A DNA stretch of 64,000 nucleotides. Origin: Catenulispora sp. GP43. Its GTDB lineage: Bacteria; Actinomycetota; Actinomycetes; Streptomycetales; Catenulisporaceae. Of the stretch, positions 55,425-63,266 are shown piece by piece; positions within the stretch are counted from its first letter, which is position 1, and every line of letters begins with the position of its first letter. The notes beneath the pieces are model-generated. The model saw only the letters and a program-made list of their open reading frames with translations. It was not told the origin of the DNA and did not search any database. Position numbers and translations under genes: made by a program. The stretch covers positions 372,001-436,000 of the forward strand of contig NZ_JBGCCT010000002.1 of assembly GCF_041260665.1 (NCBI RefSeq). The letters are read 5' to 3'.

Positions 55425-56372
55425 TCAGCGCCCTCGCCCGGCCCGCACCCGCCGCACCAGGTCCGGCGCCGCGTCGTCCCAGTCGGGGTGGGCGAAGCGG
55501 AATCCGGTGTCGGGCAGCCGGCCCGGGATCACGCGGCGGCTCTTGAGCAGCAGCTCGGTGTCCGAGCGTAGGGCCAGGGCGCCGAGGGCGGCCATCGTGC
55601 GGGTCGCCGGCAGGCCCAGGGGCATGCCCCAGGCGTGGCGGAGGGTGCGGGTGAAATCGCGCTGGGGCAAGGGGTTCGGGGCCGCCAGGTTGATCGGGCC
55701 GGTGAGCTGTTCGTGGGTGATGAGGTGGTCCAGGGCGGCGGTGAAGTCGTGGTCGTGGATCCAGGACACGTACTGGGCTCCGCCGGCGACCGGGCCGCCG
55801 AGGCCGAGGCGGGCCAGCCAGGACAGGTAGTCGAAGATGCCGCCGCGGTCCGGGCTCATCACCATCGCCGAGCGCAGGGCCACCTTGCGGGTGTGCGGGG
55901 TGTCGGCGCGGGCCTGCTCGCGTTCCCAGTTCTTCGCGATCTCAACGCTGTACGCCCAGTACGCCGGCACCCCGGCCTCGGCGCCGCCGATGACGCCGTC
56001 CTCGTCGTGCGGCGTGCCGAAGGAGTGGGCGTAGATGGTCGCGGTGCTCGCCTGCAGCCAGAGGCGAGGCGGGCGTTCGGCCCGGGCGATGGCCTCGCCG
56101 ACGGCACGGGTCGACAACACCCGCGAGTCCATCATGTCGCGCAGGTTCTCGGGCGTGTAGCGGCAGCTGACGCTGCGTCCGGCCAGGTTCAGCACGACGT
56201 CGCAGCCGTCGATCTCCGCCGCCCACGCCCCCGGCGTCCGGCCGTCCCAGCGCACCTGGTTCGGGCGCACCGGGTTCCGGCTCAGTACTACCACCGAGTG
56301 CCCGGCCGCTGTGAAAGCACGCTCCGCCACCGCGCCGACGTGCCCGGTTCCGCCGGGGATCACGATCTTCAT
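55425..56372 (-). CDS. TIGR01777 family NAD(P)-dependent epimerase-like protein
   Basis: Protein of 315 aa. Rossmann start MKIVIPGGTGHVGAVAERAF, then DGCDVVLNLAGRSVSCRYTP, and a short-chain-type core (WLQASTATIYAHSFGTPHDE, YSVEIAKNWEREQA). The C-terminal DUF1731-like region (RRVIPGRLPDTGFRFAHPDW) defines the TIGR01777/SulA-like group, which has no proven reaction. Downstream of a TetR-type operator at 56389-56408. Confidence 0.92.
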   Translation of the reverse strand: MKIVIPGGTGHVGAVAERAFTAAGHSVVVLSRNPVRPNQVRWDGRTPGAWAAEIDGCDVVLNLAGRSVSCRYTPENLRDMMDSRVLSTRAVGEAIARAERPPRLWLQASTATIYAHSFGTPHDEDGVIGGAEAGVPAYWAYSVEIAKNWEREQARADTPHTRKVALRSAMVMSPDRGGIFDYLSWLARLGLGGPVAGGAQYVSWIHDHDFTAALDHLITHEQLTGPINLAAPNPLPQRDFTRTLRHAWGMPLGLPATRTMAALGALALRSDTELLLKSRRVIPGRLPDTGFRFAHPDWDDAAPDLVRRVRAGRGR

Positions 56373-56388
56373 CTCGCGCCGCCCTCTC

Positions 56389-56408
56389 GTTTAAGCGATC
56401 GCTCAAAC
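56389..56408. promoter_or_regulatory. TetR-type operator upstream of the TIGR01777 gene
   Basis: GTTTAAGCGATCGCTCAAAC is a 20-bp inverted repeat with a single mismatched pair, centred on AGCGATCGCT, 17 bp before the start codon. The regulator is not adjacent. Confidence 0.65.
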
Positions 56409-56432
56409 TATAGCGGGGCGGGATTCCGCGCA

Positions 56433-56487
56433 GGTCAGCGGGTTCGGATCAGCGGGGTCGGATCAGCGGAGTCGGATCAGCGGGGTC
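56433..56487. repeat. 14-bp tandem repeat containing the stop codon of the imine-reductase-like gene
   Basis: GGATCAGCGGGGTC occurs at 56446-56459, 56460-56473 (one change) and 56474-56487, with a degenerate fourth copy at 56433-56445. TCA in the last unit is the TGA stop of the minus-strand gene, and the other units repeat it. Confidence 0.9.
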
Positions 56488-57355
56488 CGAACATCGTCGC
56501 CAACCGCCCCAGCCCGTCCGAGCCGTACCCCTGTGCGACCGCGCGCTCGATCGCGGCCCGCGCGGCGTCGAGCATGCCGGTGTCCAGGCCGTGGTCACGC
56601 GCGGCGGCGGTGATGTGCCGCATGCTCGACGCGGCCGAGGCGATACTGGACCGCGAACTGGGGAACTCCCCACTTTCGATCTGCGCCGCGAAACGCGTAG
56701 CCATCTCCGGCAAGAGCCCGCCGATGCCGGAAGCGAAGCCCACGAACTCACTCGGAGCGATACCTTCAGCGCCGGCCAAGGCGAAAGCGTGCAGCAGCCC
56801 GTTGGTAGCAGTCGCGAACAGATCCAGGAGCGCCACGTCGAAAGCACTCGCCCGAGCCGGATCCGAACCGAGGTAGACGATGCGCTCACCGAGCGCGGAC
56901 AACGCTGACGCCACTCGCGCGTGCACATCCGGATCGCCGCTGAGCAGGACCGTGCCGGCCGGCGTCCCGATCATCGGCGTCGGAGTGAGGATCGCGCCGG
57001 GCAGATAGGCGATGCCCTGCGCGCCGGCCCATCGCACCGTTTCCCGCACCTGCCCGGGATCGCCGCTGGTCAGATTGACCAGCGGACGCCCGCCGAACTC
57101 CACCCCCTCCACGACGCCCCGCACCGCCGCGTCATCGATCAGGCAGGCCACCACCAGATCTCCCGCCCGTACTACCTCCGTGACCGAACCCGCCACCGAA
57201 ACCGCGGCCGAGACCGGACCCGGAAGCTCCGAAACCCTGCCCGGCGTCCGGTTCCACACCGTCACCGCATGCCCGGCGCGCACGAACGCCGTGGCCAGCG
57301 CCTGTCCCATCGGGCCGAGCCCGAGTACCGCGATCTTCTGTGCACCACTGTCCAT
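56477..57355 (-). CDS. NAD(P)-dependent imine-reductase-like dehydrogenase
   Basis: Protein of 292 aa. Rossmann motif VLGLGPMGQALATAFVRAGH followed by VTVWNRTPGRV (an NADPH-preferring Arg after the second strand), an NAD_binding_2 domain, and an all-helical C-terminal domain (FDVALLDLFATATNGLLHAF) that forms the dimer active site in imine reductases and beta-hydroxyacid dehydrogenases. The substrate may be a cyclic imine. Divergent from a MerR gene whose binding site fits its promoter. Confidence 0.88.
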   Translation of the reverse strand: MDSGAQKIAVLGLGPMGQALATAFVRAGHAVTVWNRTPGRVSELPGPVSAAVSVAGSVTEVVRAGDLVVACLIDDAAVRGVVEGVEFGGRPLVNLTSGDPGQVRETVRWAGAQGIAYLPGAILTPTPMIGTPAGTVLLSGDPDVHARVASALSALGERIVYLGSDPARASAFDVALLDLFATATNGLLHAFALAGAEGIAPSEFVGFASGIGGLLPEMATRFAAQIESGEFPSSRSSIASAASSMRHITAAARDHGLDTGMLDAARAAIERAVAQGYGSDGLGRLATMFGPR

Positions 57356-57362
57356 GCCGCGA

Positions 57363-57393
57363 AGCTAAAGCCTCACGTTGACGTAAGAGTCAA
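57363..57393 (-). promoter_or_regulatory. MerR-type promoter of the imine-reductase-like gene
   Basis: Reading left, TTGACT (57393-57388) and TTAGCT (57368-57363) are 19 bp apart, with an inverted CTCTTACGT/ACGTGAG element in the spacer. The start codon lies about 8 bp after the -10, so the mRNA would be leaderless. The divergent MerR protein probably twists this promoter into line when its inducer binds. Confidence 0.75.
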
Positions 57394-57413
57394 CCCCGCG
57401 CTCTCCTGGAGCC

Positions 57414-57779
57414 ATGAAGATCGGCGAACTCTCCCGCCGCACCGGCACCTCGATCCGCGCCCTGCGCTACTACGAGGAGCAGGGCCTGCTCGCCCCGGCC
57501 CGCCTGCCCAGCGGCTACCGGATCTACGACGACCGCAGCGTGGCGACCGTCCAGCGCATCCGCGTCCTGCTCTCCGCGGGCCTGGGCACCTCGGCCATCG
57601 CCGAGATCCTGCCGAACGTCGTCGACGACTCGGTGGTCCTCACCGGCCGCTGCCCGGAGCTGCACGAGGGACTCGCGGTCGAGCGCGCCCGCATCACGCA
57701 ACAGATCGAGGACCTGGAGGTGGCACGGGACATCCTCGACTCACTGATAGGGCGACCGCTGGTGATCACGAACGCCTGA
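57414..57779 (+). CDS. MerR family transcriptional regulator
   Basis: Protein of 121 aa. The N-terminal winged helix MKIGELSRRTGTSIRALRYY, EEQGLLAPARLPSGYRIYDD is typical, followed by a dimerisation coiled coil (LAVERARITQQIEDLEVARD). The C-terminus is short with no metal-binding Cys pair, so an organic inducer or oxidant is more likely than a metal. CTGGAG precedes the start. Divergent from the imine-reductase-like gene. Confidence 0.94.
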   Translation: MKIGELSRRTGTSIRALRYYEEQGLLAPARLPSGYRIYDDRSVATVQRIRVLLSAGLGTSAIAEILPNVVDDSVVLTGRCPELHEGLAVERARITQQIEDLEVARDILDSLIGRPLVITNA

Positions 57780-57791
57780 GAACCGCGGCCC

Positions 57792-58406
57792 TCACGCCGC
57801 CTCCGTCACCGCTCCCAGCAAAGCAGGCAGGAACAACCGCTCCAGCGTCCCCGGCGGCAACTCCCCCGGCTCCACATAGCTCTGCGCCAGCGCCCCTTCG
57901 CGCACCGCGATCAGCATCCTGACCAGCGACTCCAGCTCCACGCCGGTCCGCAGCCGCATCCCGGCGCGCGCCAGCAGGTCTCCCAGCAGCCGCACCGCCT
58001 CGACCCGCAGTCCGGCGTCGTGCTCCGCGAGCCGTTGCGCGGCCTGCGGGTCCCGGATCGCCGAGAGCGTGAACTCGGTCGTGACCAGGTACCACGTCCG
58101 CTCGGCCTCATCGAAGTCGGCCAGCGCCGCGGCGATGCCCGCCAGCGTCACCGGTCCGCTGCTCAGCGCCGCCGCCTGCTTCTCGAAGCGTTCCAGGACG
58201 CGCTCCGCGTGCCGGTCGAACAGCGCGAAGAAGAGCTCTTCCTTGCTCGCGAAGTTCGAGTAGAACGCACCGCGGGTGTAGCCGGCGCGCTCGCAGACGT
58301 CCTCGATGCGCGTTCCGCCGAACCCGTTCTCGGCGAACGCCTCCAGTGCCGCGTCGAGCAGCTTGGCCAGCGTCTGCGGCCGGCGCTTCGTCATCCCTTT
58401 GGGCAC
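57792..58406 (-). CDS. TetR family transcriptional regulator
   Basis: Protein of 204 aa from GTG 58406 (AGGAGG 12 bp upstream); ATG 58394 is an alternative. Helix-turn-helix: LLDAALEAFAENGFGGTRIE, DVCERAGYTRGAFYSNFASK. The ligand domain is ordinary in length. It lies divergent from the class II aldolase gene with GATACA half-sites between them and is convergent with MerR (13 bp apart). Confidence 0.93.
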   Translation of the reverse strand: MPKGMTKRRPQTLAKLLDAALEAFAENGFGGTRIEDVCERAGYTRGAFYSNFASKEELFFALFDRHAERVLERFEKQAAALSSGPVTLAGIAAALADFDEAERTWYLVTTEFTLSAIRDPQAAQRLAEHDAGLRVEAVRLLGDLLARAGMRLRTGVELESLVRMLIAVREGALAQSYVEPGELPPGTLERLFLPALLGAVTEAA

Positions 58407-58439
58407 GGGCCCTTGACACCTCCTCCGGACCCGGTCAAC

Positions 58440-58472
58440 GATACAGGAACGCATCCGATACATCGACGTATC
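58440..58472. promoter_or_regulatory. Putative TetR operator for the aldolase gene
   Basis: GATACA occurs at 58440-58445 and 58457-58462, and GTATC at 58468-58472 faces the second, forming GATAC-6 bp-GTATC. It lies between the divergent TetR and aldolase start codons. Confidence 0.5.
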
Positions 58473-58492
58473 CGATAACCGGAAGGGTTGCC

Positions 58493-59308
58493 ATGACCAC
58501 CACCGAACCGGACGTCCACGCCGTCGAGCAGGCCGTCGGCGACGTCGCGCAGGAGCTCTACTTCCCGGTCCCGCCGACGTTCGACGACGTCGCGGCCGAG
58601 CGCCGGTACCGCAAGGAGCAGCTGGCCGCGGGCTTCCGCATCTTCGGCAGGTTCGGCTTCTCCGAGGGCGTGGCCGGCCACATCACGGTGCGCGACCCGG
58701 AGTTCCCGGACACCTTCTGGGTCAACGGCTTCGGCCAGTCCTTCAACCAGATCAAGGCCTCGGACCTGATCCGCTGCGACCACGACGGCAACGTCCTGGA
58801 GGGCCGCTTCCACGTCAACCGCGCGGCCTTCGTCATCCACGCCGAGGTGCACCGCGCGCGCCCGGACGTGATCGCCGCCGCGCACTCGCACTCCCTGCAC
58901 GGCAAGGCGTTCGCCTCGCTGGGCATCCCGCTGGACCCGATCACCCAGGACGCGTGCACCTTCTTCGAGGACCACGGCCTGTACCTGGGCTACGGCGGCG
59001 TGGCCAGCGACGTCGAGGAGGGCAAGCGCATCGGTGCCGCCCTGGCCGGCTACAAGGCCGCGATCCTGCAGAACCACGGCCTGATCACGGTCGGCGAGTC
59101 GGTGGCCGAGGCGGTGTGGTGGTTCGTGACGATGGAGCGCTCGTGCCAGGCGCAGCTGCTGGCGATGGCCGCCGGGACGCCCAAGCACATCGACCGCGAG
59201 ACCGCGCTGATGGTGCGCGAGCAGATCGGCGGCCACTTCGCCGGCTGGTTCCAGGCGCGTCCGATGTGGGACCAGATCGTGGCCTCCGACCCGGACCTGT
59301 TCGACTGA
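58493..59308 (+). CDS. Class II aldolase/adducin family protein
   Basis: Protein of 271 aa from ATG 58493, with GGAAGGG upstream. Zinc-dependent fuculose-type aldolase fold: RFGFSEGVAGHITVRDPEFP, HAEVHRARPDVIAAAHSHSL (zinc histidines), ACTFFEDHGLYLGYGG, AAILQNHGLITVGESVAEAV (third His and Glu). Cleaves or decarboxylates a small hydroxy-keto compound. Regulated, by position, by the divergent TetR. Confidence 0.93.
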   Translation: MTTTEPDVHAVEQAVGDVAQELYFPVPPTFDDVAAERRYRKEQLAAGFRIFGRFGFSEGVAGHITVRDPEFPDTFWVNGFGQSFNQIKASDLIRCDHDGNVLEGRFHVNRAAFVIHAEVHRARPDVIAAAHSHSLHGKAFASLGIPLDPITQDACTFFEDHGLYLGYGGVASDVEEGKRIGAALAGYKAAILQNHGLITVGESVAEAVWWFVTMERSCQAQLLAMAAGTPKHIDRETALMVREQIGGHFAGWFQARPMWDQIVASDPDLFD

Positions 59309-59326
59309 GGCGCCTCGCCGACAGAA

Positions 59327-59351
59327 GGCCCGGGCTCGCCGAGCCCGGGCC
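59327..59351. terminator. Terminator after the aldolase gene
   Basis: GGCCCGGGCTC (59327-59337) and GAGCCCGGGCC (59341-59351) pair around a 3-base loop, between the convergent ends of the aldolase and the small secreted gene. Confidence 0.82.
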
Positions 59352-59373
59352 GCACTATGCCACCGCGCAGGGC

Positions 59374-59679
59374 TCAGCCGGCGTCCGGCCCGCACGACAG
59401 CGCCGTGATGAAGTGCAACGGCACGGACGTGTCGCCCCACGCGGGCGGGGCGGGTGTGTCCCGGCAGCCGGTGATGAAGATCTGCCCGACGATGTTGGTC
59501 GGGGTGTCGACGTAGAAGTCCTCCACCAACAGCGACGTCTGCCCGGGCGGCGGCAGGGTGGGCACGGCCTGCGACGGAGCCGCGAACACCGTGACGGTGG
59601 CGGCACTGGCCAGGAACGCCGCGGTGGACCCCAGCCAGATCCTGCGCTTCGTGCGGGCCGTACGCGTACTGTTTTTCAT
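59374..59679 (-). CDS. Small secreted protein, unknown function
   Basis: Protein of 101 aa from ATG 59679, with GAGGCAGGA upstream. A signal peptide (IWLGSTAAFLASAATVTVFA) ends near PSQA. The mature part of about 60 residues has two cysteines (TGCRD and LSCGPD) that could pair, and a beta-rich composition (TSLLVEDFYVDTPTNIVGQI). I do not recognise it. Confidence 0.75.
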   Translation of the reverse strand: MKNSTRTARTKRRIWLGSTAAFLASAATVTVFAAPSQAVPTLPPPGQTSLLVEDFYVDTPTNIVGQIFITGCRDTPAPPAWGDTSVPLHFITALSCGPDAG

Positions 59680-59773
59680 CGTCCTGCCTCCCCTTGTTCC
59701 CTGCACGGATGAAACGCCGACCGCGTATCGCGGTGACCCGTGAAGAGATACGCGGCCGGGTTACATCGAGCCC

Positions 59774-60478
59774 TCAGTCGAGCCACTTCAGGAGTACGTC
59801 GGTGTCGCCGGCCTGCATGGAGCCGCGCACCACCGGGTCCATCCGCTCCAGCGAGCCGGCGTACTCCAGCTCCATCGCCCACACCACCTCGGGCCCGGCG
59901 AGCTGAGCCAGTCGCGCATAGCCGCTTCGCAACACCGTGCGATCTTTGAGGCGCAGGCAGTTGCGCAGTGCCTGCTGCACCAGGACCGCGTCGTCGGCGT
60001 ACGTCAGCGGCCAGGCGAAGGCGTTCGGCCACCAGTCACGCGCGACCGTCGGCATCACCTGTGCCACACCGCCGAGTTCCGTACAGCGCCGCACCACGGC
60101 GACCCGCACCGCTTCGCTGGTCGTGGTGTTGACGAACACCTCCTGAAGGAGCGCCGGGGCGACTCGGCGCCGTCGTACCAACCGCATCCGCGCGCCTTGC
60201 GCCGCCTTCGGATGCCGCGCCACCCACCGGTGCCACCGCCGCGGACCCGGCAGCCACACCACCACCTGCTGCCCGAGCCGCAGACACCCGCGCGCGGTCA
60301 GCCGCGGTAATCGCCCGATGCCCTGCACGGCGGCCCCGATCCCGGCGAAAAGCAGCGCGAGTGCGGGCCCGATCAGGGCGAACGCGCCGAACAGCAACAC
60401 CGCGCCGGCCGCGATGGCCAACAGCATCAACACCACGGTGAGCGCGGCGGAGAACGGCGCTGTGACGGCGTGGATCAC
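59774..60478 (-). CDS. Hypothetical membrane-anchored protein
   Basis: Protein of 234 aa. Two N-terminal hydrophobic segments (FSAALTVVLMLLAIAAGAVL, LFGAFALIGPALALLFAGI) precede a basic region (RWHRWVARHPKAAQGARMRL) and a soluble helical domain (VFVNTTTSEAVRVAVVRRCT, DDAVLVQQALRNCLRLKDRT). It ends in DVLLKWLD. No motif gives a function. Confidence 0.7.
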   Translation of the reverse strand: MIHAVTAPFSAALTVVLMLLAIAAGAVLLFGAFALIGPALALLFAGIGAAVQGIGRLPRLTARGCLRLGQQVVVWLPGPRRWHRWVARHPKAAQGARMRLVRRRRVAPALLQEVFVNTTTSEAVRVAVVRRCTELGGVAQVMPTVARDWWPNAFAWPLTYADDAVLVQQALRNCLRLKDRTVLRSGYARLAQLAGPEVVWAMELEYAGSLERMDPVVRGSMQAGDTDVLLKWLD

Positions 60479-60566
60479 ATCGGTTCACGGTAACGCAGAA
60501 CACTGAGGGAGAACCACGGCCGGATCCGTTGTGTGTTGTGAACCGGACGGCCGCCGGCGAACCAGA

Positions 60567-60600
60567 CGGCGGCCGCCGGACCGAAGTCCGACGGCCGCCG
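60567..60600 (-). terminator. Hairpin downstream of the chitinase gene
   Basis: A 14-bp stem with one wobble (60567-60580 with 60587-60600), 6-base loop, about 110 bp after the chitinase stop codon on the minus strand. Related ACGGCCGCCG blocks surround it (60547-60600). The 60479-60712 gap has no other feature. Confidence 0.6.
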
Positions 60601-60712
60601 CGAATGGCCCGCCCGGCGCCTGAGCGCCGGCCCTGTCTCAGGACGTCAGCGCCGGCGCTGTCCCCGGTCCGCAGGACCCGGCGCGCGCCGGGGAGCCGGC
60701 ATCACCTCCGTG

Positions 60713-62659
60713 TCACGGCATCGCCGCCAGATGCGGGGCGACGGTGTTCACGAAGCTCCACCCGTTGCTCGCATCCCAGTTGATCGACCACGTCATCGCG
60801 CCGCGGATGGTCGGCCAGGTGCTCGGCGGGACGAACGAGCCGCAGCTCGTCTTGGCCGCCAGGCAGTCCAGCGCGTTGTTCACCAGCGACGGCGAGACGT
60901 ACCCGCCGCCGGCCGCGCTGCCGGAGGCCGGCAGGCCGAGCCCCACCTGGTCCGGGCGCAGCCCGCCCTGCAACTGGATGCAGGCCAGCGCGGTCATGAA
61001 GTTCTCGGTCCCCTCGGCGTACACACCCTGGTCGCAGCCGTTCATCGACCCGGAGTTGTAGTACTGGGTGTTGGAGATCGTGAGGATGTTCTTGATGTTC
61101 AGCGCCAGCTGGAAGTACGCCATGCCGGTCGACTGCATGTCGATCGTCTGCGGGGCCATGGTGATGATCAGCCCGGAGCCGGCCTTGCCGGACAGCGTGT
61201 TCAGCGCCTGTGCCATGTAGGTGGCGTTGACGCCGTTCTCCAGGTCGATGTCGACACCGTCGAACCCGTAGCTCTGCATGATGCCGTAGACGCTGTTGGC
61301 GAAGTTGTTCGCCGAGGTCGAGTCGCCGACGCTGATCGCGCCGTTCTGGCCGCCGACCGAGACGATCACCTTCTGGCCGCGCGAGTGCAGCGTGGCGATG
61401 TCCGCCTTGAACTGCGCGTCGGTGTAGCCGCCGAGCGCCGAGGACAGCCCGGAGTCGACGCTGAAGGTGACGCCGCCGGGGTTGCTCGGGTCGGCGTTCG
61501 CGAAGGCCACGGCCACGAGGTTGTACCCGGAGGGCACGGCCGCCAGGCTCAGCGGCTTGGCGCTGTTCACGAAGTCCTGCCAGTAGCCGGTCAGCACGTG
61601 CTTGGGCAGCGAGCCGCCGGTGCCGCCGGAGCCGGAGGTGGTGGCGCTCACCGCCGAGGACTTCGCGGACTCACCGGCCGAGTCGGTGGCCGAGACCGCG
61701 TAGCTGTAGGTGGTGGAGGCGCTCAGGCCGGAGTCGGTGTACGAGGTCCCGGACACGCTCGCGACCTTGGTACCGCCGCGGTACACGTTGTACCCGGTCG
61801 CACCGCTGGACGCGCTCCAGGACAACGACACGGAACTCGACGTCGTACCGGTCACCGACAGACCGCCCGGAGTCGGCGGGACCGAGGTCCCGCTCCCGGC
61901 CGTGGTACCCGTGACAGCACCGGACTGCGCCGACTCCCCTGCAGAGTTCGTCGCGGAAACCGTGTAGCTGTAACTGGTGGAGGCGCTCAGGCCGGAGTCG
62001 GTGTACGAGGTCCCAGACACGCTCGCGACCTTGGTGCCGCCGCGGTACACGTTGTACCCCGTCGCACCACTGGACGCGCTCCAGGACAACGACACGGAGC
62101 TCGACGTCGTACCCGTCACCGACAGACCGCTCGGAACGGGGGGCACCTGAGTCTGGCCACCCGGTCCGACGAGCGAGACGTCGTCGGCGTAGTACGTACC
62201 CTGCCCGTACCAGCCGTGCAGGTAGATCTGGACGCTCGTGGTCGAGGCGCCGGTCGTGAAGCTGGTGCTCAGCTGCTGGTACGAGGTCGCCGACGGCGTC
62301 CACGTGGAGCTGTAACCGGTGGCGCCGATGTAGACGTAGGCGCCCTCGACGTAGGCCGACAGCGTGTACGCCGAGTTCGGCTGCACGGATATGGTCTGCG
62401 TGCACTGCGCGTCGTCGGAGTTGTTCGCCGCTCCGGCCAGCGCGTGACTGCCGCTGTGGACCGGCGAGCCGACCACGCTGCCGGTGCCCGCGTCACAGGT
62501 CCACGGGCTCAGGCTTCCGCTTTCGAAGCCGGGGTTCACCACCAGGTTGCTGTCGGCGCGGGCGCGGGAAGCGCTCAGGGCGACGGTCATCGCGGCGGCG
62601 ACAAGGATTGCGGCCAGCATGGCCGCGAACGCGCGGAGGCGCGTTCTTGCACAGGTCAA
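60713..62659 (-). CDS. Secreted GH18 chitinase with N-terminal CBM and two FN3 domains
   Basis: Protein of 648 aa. The start is probably TTG 62659, 6 bp after GAGAGAGG. Order: signal peptide; a carbohydrate-binding module (residues about 38-165: LVVNPGFESGSLSPWTCDAG, YYADDVSLVG); two FN3 domains that are almost identical (VTGTTSSSVSLSWSASSGAT in both); GH18 domain from about 345 with the catalytic DGVDIDLENG (DxxDxDxE, Glu donor) and GAMTWSINWD. Cleaves chitin to chitobiose; the binding module and FN3 domains hold it to the polymer. Two DasR-like sites lie upstream. Confidence 0.95.
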   Translation of the reverse strand: MTCARTRLRAFAAMLAAILVAAAMTVALSASRARADSNLVVNPGFESGSLSPWTCDAGTGSVVGSPVHSGSHALAGAANNSDDAQCTQTISVQPNSAYTLSAYVEGAYVYIGATGYSSTWTPSATSYQQLSTSFTTGASTTSVQIYLHGWYGQGTYYADDVSLVGPGGQTQVPPVPSGLSVTGTTSSSVSLSWSASSGATGYNVYRGGTKVASVSGTSYTDSGLSASTSYSYTVSATNSAGESAQSGAVTGTTAGSGTSVPPTPGGLSVTGTTSSSVSLSWSASSGATGYNVYRGGTKVASVSGTSYTDSGLSASTTYSYAVSATDSAGESAKSSAVSATTSGSGGTGGSLPKHVLTGYWQDFVNSAKPLSLAAVPSGYNLVAVAFANADPSNPGGVTFSVDSGLSSALGGYTDAQFKADIATLHSRGQKVIVSVGGQNGAISVGDSTSANNFANSVYGIMQSYGFDGVDIDLENGVNATYMAQALNTLSGKAGSGLIITMAPQTIDMQSTGMAYFQLALNIKNILTISNTQYYNSGSMNGCDQGVYAEGTENFMTALACIQLQGGLRPDQVGLGLPASGSAAGGGYVSPSLVNNALDCLAAKTSCGSFVPPSTWPTIRGAMTWSINWDASNGWSFVNTVAPHLAAMP

Positions 62660-62701
62660 AGCACACCTCTCTCGGGGAAGACTCCTGGATCTTGTGGGGT
62701 T

Positions 62702-62758
62702 AGTGGTCTACACCACGGGGGCTGAGTTCAAAATGGTGTAGACCAGACGGGGTGTCAA
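62702..62758 (-). promoter_or_regulatory. Chitinase promoter with two DasR-like sites
   Basis: TGGTCTACACCA (62704-62715) and TGGTGTAGACCA (62734-62745) are exact reverse complements of each other, and each resembles the DasR box AGTGGTCTAGACCACT (one or two changes). Reading left, TTGACA (62758-62753) and CATTTT (62735-62730) form a 17-bp-spaced promoter, so one site covers the spacer and the other lies near +10 to +25. DasR, a GntR repressor relieved by GlcN-6-P, is known to control chitinase genes in Streptomyces. Confidence 0.75.
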
Positions 62759-62933
62759 GAGTCTGAACGCCCAGCGATTCCTAAGGGAATGCAAAGGTTC
62801 GCCGCGACTCGGCGAGAAGCGTGGCTGGTTCGGTGATCCCGCGACGGAGGAACCGGCCGTCGGCGGACGCGTGCAAGAAGAAGGTGCAGGACGCCGCCAC
62901 TGCGCACGTCGGCGAAGTACGGCGGCGCCGTGC

Positions 62934-63266
62934 CCGCGGCCCCCGGCGGCTTTGGAGCGTGCGATCGGGAACCTCGTGGACAACGCGCTGAAGTTCGGGA
63001 CGCGGGCCGGCATCGCGGTGCGGGCGGTCGCCGGGTACGCCGTCATCGAGGTCGGCGACGACGGGCCCGGCATCCCGGACGCCGACCTGCCTTACGTTTT
63101 CGACCGCTTCCGCCGCTCGCCGGATGCGCGGTCGCTGCCCGGGTCGGGGCTCGGCCTGGCGATCGCCAAGCAGGTCGCCGAGGCGCACGGCGGCCGGATG
63201 GAGGCCGTGCCGCAGCCGGTCGGCGCGCTGCTGCGGATCACGCTCCCGGCCGCAGCAGCACGGTGA
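62934..63266 (+). pseudogene. Histidine kinase remnant (C-terminal ATPase domain only)
   Basis: Recognisable from about 62946: LERAIGNLVDNALKFG (N box), VGDDGPGIPDADLPYVF (G1 and F box) and SGLGLAIAKQVAEAHGG (G2), ending at 63266. The sensor, HAMP and His-dimerisation domains that should precede are absent; upstream sequence in all frames is unrelated low-complexity. No response regulator gene is adjacent. Its end overlaps the convergent barstar gene by 29 bp, which suggests the fragment is a leftover of an old rearrangement. Confidence 0.85.

Noticed and set aside
60710-62725. 671-codon plus-strand frame opposite the chitinase
   Set aside because: Shadow of the GH18/FN3 gene; Val/Gly/Arg-rich with no start signal.
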